Below are positions 9,951-19,380 of a stretch of 19,972 nucleotides of DNA, one piece after another. Numbering within the stretch: the first letter of the stretch is position 1; each line of letters opens with the position of its first letter. Source of the DNA: Stephanodiscus triporus (lineage: Eukaryota; Bacillariophyta; Thalassiosirophyceae; Thalassiosirales; Thalassiosiraceae); NCBI GenBank assembly GCA_036939755.1, contig JALLAZ010000184.1:1-19972 (forward strand). The letters are read 5' to 3'. Under the pieces are notes generated by a model, which was not told the DNA's origin, searched no databases, and saw only the letters and a program-made list of their open reading frames with translations. The translations under genes were made by a program, and so were the position numbers.

Positions 9951-12900
9951 ATGCCCTCCAGCGCCATCAGCGTGTCCCTGCCCTCGCGCTCGGTCGACGG
10001 CGGGGACGCTCCCGAGCCGCCACCTCCTCCTCGACCGCACTCGGGGGACGCCCTCGAGAATTACGTCATCCCGCCCATCCTGAGGCATCAGGCCGGTGGC
10101 ATGGAGGTTATCAAGGTGTCCAAGGTGAGACACTTTTGTTCTGTCGTCGTCGTCGTCGTCGTTTTCTTCGGGGGTGGGGGATGAGGGATGAGGTGCAATT
10201 ATTTTTGCCTGCGCGCGTCCTAACTAATATCGACAAACCCTTCCCCCCCCGACGAAATGGCATTATTTTTTCGGATCGCCCCGGTGGATGGACCGCATCC
10301 TTCAGCATGGGAAACAACAACCGCGTCGGCTCGGGATAGCCCCCAACAATCGCGCAATATACATCACGAGTCACAAGCCGCAGGGACGCGTCATGGGATT
10401 GCTGAAGCAGGGAATCGAGGGGGACGACGGAGGGCAGATGAAGGAGGTCGATCTGAGCAGGATCGTTCGGATGCAGTTGGGCCAGCAGTCTCGACGATTC
10501 GTGAAGGCTCGGTGAGTTTCTCTCTCGATTCCTTCGCCCGAAACCTGTCTGTGAAGATGGCACAGTGCCCCTTCGGAGGATGATTCTTCTCAATTGAATA
10601 AATACGTGGGTAAAATATCCCCATCTCGCGCGCTCGCACGCGCGTCAACCCAGGAGCAAGCAACTCGCGGACACCGACAACACGCCGCAGTCTCTCAGCA
10701 TCATCTACCGTCGATCGGACAACTCCACGAAGGATAAATTGGTCAAGACCATGAAGAAAAGTCAGGGGATACCGGTCGTTATGGACGCGGCGGAGGATTC
10801 GCTCGATTTGATAATACCGTCGAAGGCCAACTTCGACGCCCTCACCCGAACGCTGGAGGACCTTCTTGCATTCTACCAGGAGGAGGAACCATGCGCCAAT
10901 CCCGACTACTCGTTCATCCAGTACCACCTCGTGGACATGGGCAAGAGCCTCGGGGAGGATTGCCTGGTATCGTGTTCGGATTGGGTCGCGCTGTGCAAGA
11001 GGTGGAACGCCCCGGTATCGAAGGGGGACGCGACCGCAATGTATCGCGCATTCTGCCAATCGCTGTCGATATCCAAGACGCAAACGGAGGGATTGGAGAT
11101 GTTCGAGGTTGTGCGTCTCCTGGAGGTGTTGCGACAGCAAGGACTAGATTTGGCGTCGGCCAGGAAGGGGAAGGGAGTGGTAGTGGGAGATCCGCGGAAG
11201 CAACTCTTCCAGGAGATCGCGAAGAGCCAATCCGGTGAATCTAGCGCCATATCTGCCGAGGATTTCCTCGCATTCATCCACAAGGAGCAGAAGGAGACGG
11301 ATACGACTTTGCACGACGTGAAGGATTTGTTTTATCAATTGAACGGTCATCGAGTTTCTCCCAAGTTGGACGATGCCTTGTCGATGTTTTCTGGATACTT
11401 AACAATGAAGGAGGGCGTTTCGTGGGAGAGGGAGTATATTACGTTTGAGGCCTTTGGGCGTTATTTGTTGCTTGAGTCGAATGACGTGTTTGATCCCGAA
11501 AGATCGAGTCCTCTCGATAGGTGTGTCCATCGATTCAATTGTTATGACTGAATTCCGTTTGTTGTGACTCACCCTCCTGTCTGGCACTGTCTCTACACCC
11601 AGCTACATGAATGAGCCATTAAATAACTATTGGATCAACACTAGTCATGACACGTACTTACAAAGATCAACAGCGTCTGGCGCTGATTCCAAGCAAGCTG
11701 GAAAGACAGACTTGCAATCATATACCTTGGCATTGTATCGCGGTGCCAGGGCCATTGAGCTGGATGTTTGGGATGGGCCCCGGGGGGGCAGTCCAATGGT
11801 TCGTTTTGGAATATCCTCGTTTTCAGAAAGAAGCGAAAACAAGTCCAGCAGCAACAGCAGTCTGCCATTTTCTGATGTCATCCTCACAATTAGCTACTTC
11901 CTTCTAGCGGAACCGGACTCATTCCCTGTAATTCTACTGATTGAAAATCATTGCTCTCTTCCGTTCCAAGAAAAGATGGCATCGGATATTGAACATATTC
12001 TTGGTAAGAAAAATCTATTGCACAGGCCGAGTCCGTCTACGAAGGACACTGATCTGCTGCCGCTTCCAAGCCCTGCTCAATTACGGGGTAAAGTTGTAAT
12101 TAAAAGCAAGCTGCCGTTGGCGATTATTGGCGAAAAGTTAGTGTTGAACGATGATTTCGATGATGAAAATAGAGACGCGACACCTCCCTCTTTCACAGAT
12201 TATGATTCAGAGGACGATATCAAAGAGAATGTGGTAGGCTTCACCTCGAAGGGGTCTATCAAGTCTCCCTCTCCCCAGGTGCTAACGGTGGAAGAGCTAT
12301 TTCAAGTTGCCAGGTCTCGAGCGCTTGAAGCAAATTCGGCTGCAGATGCAGCACACAATCAACTACTTGACATCAGACACCGTGCAAAACAAACACAAAA
12401 TCACGCCGATTCATTGCTTCGAGACATAAATATGACTTATGCCGAATTGAAGAAGAAGCGAGAGAAAGGAAGTGAAACCACGCCCGAGGAAGGAACCGAA
12501 GTAGAGCTTCGCCAGGATGGGGCGGCCAAGGTAAAAGAACATAATGATCATGTATTGGAAATCGCTCAAGCTTTTGCTGAGAGCGTAGAGGAGTCTCGTC
12601 TGCTTGCAATTGCTGCCACGATTGATGCTAGGAGCGAAATGGAACTGTTTGATTTAGCTCGGGAGGACATCGCTGACAAAGACGCTGCTCTTGCAGATGC
12701 AAAGGAAGTGTTGCAATTGGCGATAATGAGTAATCGCGAATTAATTGAGTCTGCCGAGCGAGCTATGTCAGTGGCCCGGATTAACCGTGAATATGCAGAA
12801 AATGCCGAGAGGCGCGTCGTGGCGGTAAGGAGACTCTTAGATAGGTCACATAATCAAGCAGTATCATCAGAGACTGTGGCAGGAACGGCAGATGCCGAGG

Positions 12901-14813
12901 CAAACATCAGTGAGCAAAGAGCAAGAGACTCAGAAGCTCGTGCTAAGAAGGCCCGTGCAAATGCAGAAGACCAGAGGATAAAGGCTGAGAAGGAATCCAA
13001 ATTAGAAGATGACCTCGATGCCCAACTAATAGATGCACAGCAGAAACTCAGAGATTCTAAAGACGCAGTCAATGCTGCACGTGGGCGTGCTGACGATGCA
13101 GTCAATCGGGCAGGTATGTTGACTGATGAAATCAGCCGTTCCAAGTCTATGGGCTACGATGACGAATTGTCGATAGCAACAGAGACACAAACTATTGCGC
13201 TCCAAAAGAGCAAGGAACGAAAGGTTTGTTTAGGTGAGATGGAACGAGCTTTGACGGACAAGGTGGGTTTTGAGTCAAGTACTCGAAAGTTGGAAAACAT
13301 GATCGAAGATCTTCAAAGAAAATTGAACATTCAGGCCAAGGTGGCTGCAACCGCAAGGAAGCAAGCGGATCATAGCATGTCGATTGCGTACCAGTTGGAA
13401 GAACACGCTTTAGAAGAGCGTGCAGCGGCAGATCTTAGGCTAGCAGCACGTGTTAATGCAAAGCGAGGAGTAGAATCCAGCGATGCGGTTCTGACAAGCA
13501 CAGAAACTCAGCTCGTGGAGGCGGAGAAAGCCGCAGTTGAAGCAAATCAGCTTGCTTTGGCTAGTCGACAAAAAGCCGAGGAGTTGTCCCGAGAAGATCT
13601 GCAAGACACTGCGCCACTTGAAATGAATGTCGCAATTGCCCAGGAGAACCGTGATGCAGCCTGGCAGGTTTATGAGGCTGCTAAAGAATCGAAAGAGGAA
13701 GCGCTCAAAAGAGCCGCCCGAGCGAAGCATGTGCACGAGACCAATTGTGTTAACCTAGCAAATCTGGAAAGAGATGCTATGGCAGAGCTGCTACAAAAAG
13801 AATTTGCTTTGCAGGCAGAGTTGCTGGCATTCACAACATGTGAGAGTGCGAATGCTTTGATTGATCAAGTAGAAGCGTTGCAGAAAACATATGATGAATA
13901 CAAAGCATTGGCCTTGGAAAAATCTGAAGCCCTGATAATTGCCAAGAGGTACAAGGAGAAGAAGAAGAGACTGCAGCCTGTATCATTGTCATTGGAAAAA
14001 TTAACAACATTGCACAGCTGCAAACATAGAAATTGGGACAAGAGCTTGAAGTTGCCCAATTATGCCATGCACAGCATTCCTGATGCAAAGGCTGTGAAAA
14101 AGGCCGAACAAGGGAAGGAGGAATGGAAGAGCTGGATCGAGTTTAACAAGACCCACTTCTCGCGAACTTATCCCGAATCAGCATCTCGAAATTACAATCC
14201 CACACTACCCTGGGCATTGGGATGTCAATTTGTATCAATGAATTTCATTCGAAATAAATTCATGCTCTTGAATGATGGACGATTTCGAGAGAATGGGGGC
14301 CGAGGGTATGTGCTTAAACCTGAACACTTGTGTAATGGCAAAGATGACATGAATGCAACAGATGGCGCATTGGATTACACCCACCCAAGAGATCTTACCA
14401 TCAAAGTATTAAGTGGATTTTGCCTTCCTAAGTCTGCGGAAAAAAGCTCCTTATCCACAATCAGTCCTTTTGTGAGAGTCACACTGTATGATGGATCTCC
14501 TGCAGCGCTGTTACCATCACCAGTATTCAAGACAGATGTTGTGGAAGAAAATGGTCTTAATCCGGTTTGGAATGCAAAAGCTTCTGCAAGCTTTAAATGT
14601 CTGAATCCAAGTGTGGGCATGGTTTTGCTAGGAGTATACGACCACTGTAATGTCGCCAAGACAGACTATTTCATTGGTGCTTCTGCCATGCCGGTTTCCT
14701 GTCTCAGGGAAGGATACCGATGCGTCTTATTGTTTGATTCAAATAATGCACGTATTGGTGCAATGAAGTATGCGTCTCTTTTCATCAAAGTGGAGAACAG
14801 GCCTTCTACCTAG
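9951..14813 (+). CDS. Phosphoinositide-specific phospholipase C with long X-Y coiled-coil linker
   Basis: Exons are 9951-10124, 10306-10511, 10654-11520 and 11603-14813. All junctions are GT-AG, and the joined frame is 1485 aa. PI-PLC cleaves phosphatidylinositol lipids into inositol phosphates and diacylglycerol at membranes. Domains in order: PH-like (about 45-185, ending in LDLIIPSKANFDALTRTLE), EF-hand-like (about 190-400, no canonical calcium loop seen), X box (about 418-590), Ala/Glu/Lys-rich coiled coil (about 643-1200), Y box (about 1210-1320, with SRTYP, GCQFVSMNF and GYVLKP) and C2 (about 1346-1485). The X box keeps His431 (TSHDTYL), Glu468 and Asp470 (ELDVWDG) and Glu530 (ENHCSLP). 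However, the residue aligning with the second catalytic His (His356 of PLC delta1, in YHG) is Phe484 (RFG), and about 11 residues are inserted just after it. The calcium ligand Asn after His431 is Asp. Catalysis may therefore be altered or absent. The start is the first in-frame ATG after the divergent promoter. Confidence 0.92.
10125..10305 (+). other. PLC intron 1 (181 nt, phase 0)
   Basis: The donor is AAG|GTGAGA and the acceptor is CTTCAG|CAT. The sequence CTAAC near 10220 and a C-rich tract before the acceptor fit a branch point and pyrimidine tract. Splicing joins VSK to HGKQQPRR inside the PH domain. A GTC trinucleotide run (about 10142-10162) sits just after the donor. Confidence 0.8.
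10512..10653 (+). other. PLC intron 2 (142 nt, phase 2)
   Basis: The donor is CTCG|GTGAGT and the acceptor is ACCCAG|GAGC. Splicing rebuilds an Arg codon and joins FVKAR to SKQLADTD, continuing the PH domain into SLSIIYR. An in-frame TGA at 10513-10515 makes splicing necessary. Confidence 0.85.
11521..11602 (+). other. PLC intron 3 (82 nt, phase 2)
   Basis: The donor is GATAG|GTGTGT and the acceptor is CACCCAG|CTAC. The rebuilt Ser codon gives PLDSYMNEPLNNYW, the usual lead-in to the PLC X box. A TGA at 11549-11551 would otherwise end the protein before the catalytic domain. Confidence 0.85.
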
Positions 14814-15363
14814 CGCAGTAGTGAAAATATTGTCATAGTCCCATTTATTTTATATATTACTTTGCTGACCCCTGTAGTGGGCGGCCTGCAAAAATGAGAG
14901 AATAAACAACAAACAATGCTATTCTTACCACAACTGTTTGTGTAATTTGAGATCAAAGGAATCTGCATCATCCTGGCTTCATACTCATGTTATGTGTTTG
15001 AGTGTGCACCCCAGACCCCAGAAGAAGTCTACAAAAAATCAAAGATGCAAGGAAGCAGAGGAAACGAGATGACGAAAATGAGAAGAGAAAATTTAAGTTA
15101 AAGTAATCATCTGAATGCCAATTCTGGACATGAATGATTTTGGTACTATTTTAACAGCTTAAGCAGTTATGTGCCATCATGACGGCACATTTTTTAATGA
15201 GCTTCTTTGCAGGTCGGTATCTTCACCAAATTTTGTCCATTGTTAACATTTGATAGTAGCTAGAAAAATAGCTGAGCTCTCTGGCTTTAATCATGGCATT
15301 CAACCTTTCTATGCAGCTTGTTGCTTTGATGAGCCGAGTAGAGGTCCATTTTGTGCCTTTTGA
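14814..15363. other. PLC 3' UTR and intergenic DNA
   Basis: No coding sequence is supported here. An AATAAA at 14901-14906, about 88 nt after the PLC stop, is a plausible polyadenylation signal. The palindrome at 15170-15189 is listed separately. The rest is AT-rich with scattered stops in all frames. Confidence 0.5.
15170..15189. repeat. 20-nt near-perfect palindrome followed by T run
   Basis: TGTGCCATCATGACGGCACA reads almost the same on both strands, with one mismatched pair. It is followed by a T run (15191-15196). It could form a short hairpin. It lies about 360 nt after the PLC stop. Confidence 0.6.
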
Positions 15364-15624
15364 ATGCTAGCTTTGGAAAGTGATTTTCACAAAAGACACA
15401 GCTCAATTTTTTACGCCGTAATCGATGACCATGGCATCCGCGAGGCAATGCAGGGCGAATACTTGCCCAATGGGCAATGGCGGCATCCGGTGGCATCTAG
15501 AGTAGCCCTAGACCTGCCGTACTGGGCGATGGACTTGGCATCGTACCGCCTGATCCGCATGGCCATCGATATGGCCGGCAAAGGAGGTGCATTTTTTCTG
15601 TCGCTGAATTTTTGTACTGCATAA
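15364..15624 (+). CDS. Orphan open frame, 86 codons, unknown
   Basis: The frame reads from an ATG at 15364 to a TAA. From about residue 20 (IDDHGIREAMQGEYLPNG) to KGG it has balanced, protein-like composition, and the DNA there is more GC-rich than its surroundings. The first 15 and last 10 residues look like flanking non-coding sequence read through. I do not recognise the protein. It may be an isolated exon or a captured gene fragment carried by mobile DNA. A real, independent gene is less likely. Confidence 0.25.
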   Translation: MLALESDFHKRHSSIFYAVIDDHGIREAMQGEYLPNGQWRHPVASRVALDLPYWAMDLASYRLIRMAIDMAGKGGAFFLSLNFCTA

Positions 15625-15959
15625 CCATAGCTAAACAATCATCTTATGGTCAATAAATAATAAAGCAAAGCTATAATATTGTTCATTACTGTGTATTAAT
15701 TTAGTTTGTACATTATGGTGGGGGGCTGTCGACGGCAATGTATGCTATTTTGGCTACCATTGCCGACGACAGGCGAGCGATTGTTGGCATCAACAGAGAG
15801 GCCAGTAGACTCATTTAGATTTAGTTTTTGTATTTTACTAATCCCTCCATGGTGGCCTTGGCCAAGAACACCTCGGACAGTTCACCCTTACGTTGTATTG
15901 GGTGGATACACTAAACCCATGCTGCTGGAGGGGGAAACAGCTGGCCATGGTGAGGGTGT

Positions 15960-16424
15960 TTGTGTTCAGTTGTGTGTGGGGACAACTGTGATTTGGTACT
16001 AACTCCTACATGCAAAACGTTCATCGTTTTTCTGAACAATGCACCGATATATTGGAGTTCAAAGAAACAAGGCTCCTGTGAAACCAGCACGTTCGGAAGT
16101 GAATTCATTGCAATGAAGCAAGCCACGGAATATGTTCATGGCCTATGTTTCAAATTGAGGATGATGGGGATTACGGTTAACGAGCCTGCGCTTGTATTCG
16201 GTGATAACCAATTCATTTTAGCAAATACAACAGCCCCTGCCTCAACACTGAAGAAGAACTCAAATACCAAAGCATACCACTTTGTTAGAGAAGGGTGTGC
16301 TAGGGATGAATGGCGGACTGCATATATTAATATGCATGAAAATGTTGCCGACTTATGGACAAAGCCTCTACCTTCAGGGGAGAAGCGAACGCGGTTCATT
16401 CAGATGTTATTACATCATATTTAA
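15960..16424 (+). pseudogene. Ty1/copia retrotransposon RNase H fragment (3' end of pol)
   Basis: A 154-codon frame ends at a TAA at 16422-16424. It matches the copia RNase H region: FIVFLNNAPIYWSSKKQ, SCETSTFGSEFIAMKQATEY, GDNQFILANTTAP and DLWTKPLPSGEKR. The acidic residues of SEF and GDN are kept, but the segment where the first catalytic Asp (VDADHAG-type) should stand is scrambled (CGDNCDLVLTPT). No reverse transcriptase, integrase or gag was found upstream in the window, so the element is 5'-truncated and dead. The family is abundant in diatom genomes, which supports the organism guess. Confidence 0.88.
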
Positions 16425-16698
16425 GATGTACAAGGAGAGGATTATGACAGCCTGTTTGGGTTTGAACCTCTTCTTTACTTATGCATTTGCAATAAGCTTT
16501 TTGATTTTTCCCAATGGGGTTTATATTATGATACGATGGGCATTCCATCCTCGCAACTTCGAAATTGTGAGGTGCATATTTGACTATGAGTCACAACTGT
16601 AAAGACACTGAGAAGGGAAATCCTTCTGTATTCGGTGTTACAGAAAACAACCCAAATGGTATCCTAGGTTAAGCAAAATCAGGATACTTTATTGGTTT

Positions 16699-16706
16699 GA
16701 GGGGAG
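16699..16706 (+). mobile_element. Candidate copia polypurine tract and start of 3' LTR
   Basis: GAGGGGAG, followed at 16707 by TGTTTG, is the usual arrangement of a polypurine tract abutting the TG of a 3' LTR. It lies about 275 nt after the pol stop. The LTR end could not be fixed, and no second copy exists in the window. A perfect 14-nt palindrome (GTATGCATGCATAC, 16746-16759) lies in the putative LTR. Confidence 0.35.
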
Positions 16707-16759
16707 TGTTTGCAGTTTGTGTTATGTGTTGTAACATACGTGTGAGTATGCATGCATAC

Positions 16760-17377
16760 ACAAAGCAGATTAACACTCTCATAATTTCTATTATATGATT
16801 TTATCAGCTCTAATCCGAAGTAATAGCTATGCACTGCTTTACATGGAATTGTAACATCCTTGTTGGTCAGGGTCAATAGTGCCCATAAGTTTAGTTTATT
16901 TTAAATAGGGAGGTGTGCTCAAATACCTGCTTTTTTTGAAAACGTGATTCCACGGCCAGAAGAGAAAAAAGATATATTCACCGACACACACATTTTTGAT
17001 GATTAAAAATTGTATTCACGTGACACACAAAATTCACCGCCCTCTCTCCCTATTTTGACTGAAAAGTTCGCTCATTAGGCTATTCACCAGCAGCATTATA
17101 TGGAATCGGTGAATCCAAATCCCAAGGGAAGGATTAGCGTCACAAGTTTAATTCAACAGCAGCACAATTGGAACCATATGATTCATAGACAGCGCTATAC
17201 TTTATTTTGTTGATCCATTGGTCTGGATGTAGTCGTTTTGTGGCTTTAAGTAAGACTGCGAGAACAACCACCTTACTACACACAACATTATCTATGCTAT
17301 CCACTGCTAGTAACATCATGACATCATGGTCCTACACCCACTGTCCCAACTCAATGTCAGACTGTTAGGGCTATGCT
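16760..17377. other. AT-rich region, no gene seen
   Basis: No supported coding sequence, RNA gene or transposon domain was found. Around 16975-17040 short TTCAC...ACACACA phrases recur, but too weakly to define a repeat. The beginning of the segment probably belongs to the copia LTR. Confidence 0.4.
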
Positions 17378-17728
17378 CTAAGAAAGCATGAGCTTGCGTC
17401 CCCTTGCAATGATGGTAGCCGGCACTTCTGCAAAAGGACGAACGGTCGCCATTGGATTGGAGGCTAGAAACACGGCGATAGCCGGGCACTGGTAGATGGC
17501 CAGAGGATAGCCGTAGCTGGCAGCGTTGGTTAGAAGGGCTGCATAAACCCCCTCCGTGACGCCAAACGGGGAATAAAAATACCTGTTGACTTCATCCCCC
17601 CTTCCCAGGGGTGGGGACAGGACAAAAATAAGAGGCCTCGCCGCCGCAGAGGCGGGGGGAGAAGCGGTAGCCGCCGGGTTGGGGGGAGTCTCACGGTAGG
17701 AGGTGGGGTCAGAAGTAAGTGATGCAGT
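17378..17728 (-). CDS. ATG-less open frame in a GC-rich islet, possible exon or gene fragment
   Basis: On the minus strand a 116-codon frame runs from just after a TGA (17729-17731) to a TAG (17378-17380). The first third is Pro/Ala-rich. The remainder (for example GDEVNRYFYSPFGVTEG, then TNAASYGYPLAIYQ) looks like real protein. The only in-frame Met residues are near the C-terminus. An acceptor-like ATTGCAG lies just upstream, but it is separated from this frame by the TGA. It is likely an exon or a captured gene fragment. I do not recognise it. Confidence 0.25.
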   Translation of the reverse strand, partial: TASLTSDPTSYRETPPNPAATASPPASAAARPLIFVLSPPLGRGDEVNRYFYSPFGVTEGVYAALLTNAASYGYPLAIYQCPAIAVFLASNPMATVRPFAEVPATIIARGRKLMLS

Positions 17729-17835
17729 TCATCACAACACACCGCTGCAATATTATTAGAGGATAATATATTCTTGCAAAATAAATGGCTTTTGGAATAG
17801 AATGCTGTCTTCTAATATTATCATTTCAAATTAAT

Positions 17836-17992
17836 GCTGCTTGCGAATTACTAAAATTACTTTTTATGATACTGGTAAAAATACAATCCTAAAGTACTCT
17901 ATTGGATATGAGACCCTATCGCTCTGAGATATACTTTAGAATTGTATTTTCACTGGTATCATAGTATGTTAGATTACTAATTCCCGAGCAGC
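17836..17992. mobile_element. Foldback (MITE-like) inverted repeat, about 60-nt arms
   Basis: The left arm at 17836-17894 and the right arm at 17932-17992 are reverse complements with some mismatches. The best part is 32 nt (17863-17894 against 17932-17963), with four differences. The outer ends also pair (GCTGCTTGCGAATTA against TAATTCCCGAGCAGC). The loop is 37 nt. The arm ends carry the same TGCTGCT core as the arrays flanking the MULE fragment, so it may be the left end of that element or a related non-autonomous insertion. Confidence 0.65.
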
Positions 17993-18123
17993 ACAAAATC
18001 AAAATATAAATTTTCATTGACAGCATGAACAGCATTTTTGAATAATTCACGAGCAGTACAAAATTAAAAATCTATCAACAAGAAATAAAAGACAGTTTAT
18101 ATATTCTTCAGCAGCACAAAATG
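17981..18123 (-). repeat. Left inverted array of TGCTGCT-core motif
   Basis: Three spaced copies lie on the minus strand relative to the right-hand array: TTCCCGAGCAGCACAAAATC (17981-18000), TTCACGAGCAGTACAAAATT (18046-18065) and ATTCTTCAGCAGCACAAAAT (18103-18122). Spacing is about 57-65 nt. All lie just outside the 3' end of the transposase fragment. Confidence 0.7.
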
Positions 18124-18240
18124 AAAATGTAGTGCTCATTCACTGCATTTTAAAGTAGTTCTTGCACAAATATTTCACAGACACAAACACAGATCACTAC
18201 CGTACTAATCACAATCTTCCACAAAAGGCGGCTACCTAAC

Positions 18241-19113
18241 CTACTTCTCCTTCCTTTGGCGTTCCGATACTCTCTTAGTACCATTCATAGCAACCTGCAT
18301 CTTCAAGGGAGCATGAGTCTCTGTATCTGCCTTCCTCTTCTTCCCTTTACCAGTTGTAGTTCCCTTCGATGAAACCTGCTTCTTTGCCTCCTTTGCCTGG
18401 TTTTGCTTCTTCTTTTTCTCCATTGCTTGCTCCATCAAACTTTTGCACCGTTTGTCCAACTTTGGGCGGCCAGTTTTGTTAGGGCCACAGATTGTGGGAC
18501 ACAACTTGTACTTATGATCTCGTTCCCCATTCCGCATCACATTAATGGAGAAATTCGAACCCACAGAAACACCTTAAGGGTACTGCTTGCGCCATTGACT
18601 TGTATGCCACCAGTATGGCATTACATTCGATTCGTTCAGTCCATTGATGCACCCACTCTTACACACTGCAATCATGTGCTGGCAAGGAAACCCATCAACT
18701 CAAGGGATGCCACAGTCACAAGTTCCAAAGAATGAGCCATGGGTTTCATTACCTGGAATATGGGTGGTGTACTTATTTGAAGAAGTTAGACGATTGACCA
18801 CACAACAGTATGTGTCACCTTCCATTCCAATTTCAATGTAATAGTGCCAAACATTGACTTTCTGGAATGCATCCTTAGCCAATCTTGTGCTATGTGGAGT
18901 TAGCTCATCGGTACAAGTCCACGCATTCTCTCTGTGCTTCTCAAATTGCGTTGCCTCCAACTTTATCAATAAAATCAATGAGTTGATAGGGTCTACTGCA
19001 GTCCTGTCTCATACTCTAGTGTTGGCCCGATTCATGGACTCTACTGAAGATGCTGCTGTGCGCTGGTATTTGCCGCCGGGCCACGTCTTGGTGACCTCCA
19101 AGGAGTTGGAATG
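18241..19113 (-). pseudogene. Mutator-like (MULE) transposase C-terminal fragment with SWIM zinc finger
   Basis: One minus-strand frame of 291 codons is broken by three in-frame stops: TGA at 19009-19011, TGA at 18700-18702 and TAA at 18574-18576. It reads GGKYQRTAASSVESMNRAN, then a region like that preceding SWIM domains, then CDCGIP-stop-VDGFPCQHMIAVCK. That is a C-x-C...C-x-H SWIM finger as in MULE/FAR1-type transposases. It continues with MPYWWHTSQWRKQYP and a Lys-rich, nuclear-localisation-like tail (GKGKKRKAD). The DDE catalytic core is missing upstream. The frame opens at 19113, where it overlaps a different-frame ORF, which suggests an internal deletion. It cannot be a functional transposase. 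Confidence 0.82.
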
Positions 19114-19373
19114 TCATAATTGATTTCACTCACAGACGGATTGACAGCGGTCAGAGCTGGATCATCAACATCATGTGGGTTAAGCAACACGCCACCATTG
19201 TCAGGAGGTTCATCAATCGCGTCCTTCTTCCCGCAAACAGCGAACTGAGGAGGAGACCGAGGGGATGAAGATGGTTCATCAATTGCATCCTTCTTCACGC
19301 AAACAGTCTTAGTCTTCCGGCTGGTGCTATTTTTTGCCTTCTTTGTGGGCGTTGTTTTTGAAGTCTTTGCCAT
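19041..19373 (-). CDS. Small Lys-rich ORF, probable N-terminal remnant of the MULE gene
   Basis: This frame of 110 aa starts at an ATG (19371-19373) with MAKTSKTTPTKKAK, a basic N-terminus, and carries an internal duplication of VC-KKDAIDEP. It ends after switching out of frame with the transposase fragment in the overlap 19041-19113; the last ~20 codons overlap that other frame and look spurious. Being next to the SWIM fragment on the same strand, it is most simply the 5' end of the same gene joined by an internal deletion. It could instead be exon 1 of a spliced gene. No known domain was recognised. Confidence 0.4.
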   Translation of the reverse strand: MAKTSKTTPTKKAKNSTSRKTKTVCVKKDAIDEPSSSPRSPPQFAVCGKKDAIDEPPDNGGVLLNPHDVDDPALTAVNPSVSEINYDIPTPWRSPRRGPAANTSAQQHLQ

Positions 19374-19380
19374 GTTGGTT

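Noticed and set aside
10391..11140. Minus-strand 249-codon frame opposite PLC exons 2-3
   Set aside because: It is an antisense frame in GC-rich coding DNA. It crosses PLC exon-intron boundaries and has no recognisable domain.
11607..14813. A separate gene starting at the ATG at 11607
   Set aside because: The X box begins exactly here but lacks its normal lead-in. Splicing from exon 3 restores it in frame, with PH and EF-like domains upstream, so it is exon 4 of one PLC gene.
16707..16912. Complete 3' LTR of the copia element
   Set aside because: The TG start after a polypurine tract is plausible, but no CA end, target duplication or second LTR could be identified in the window.
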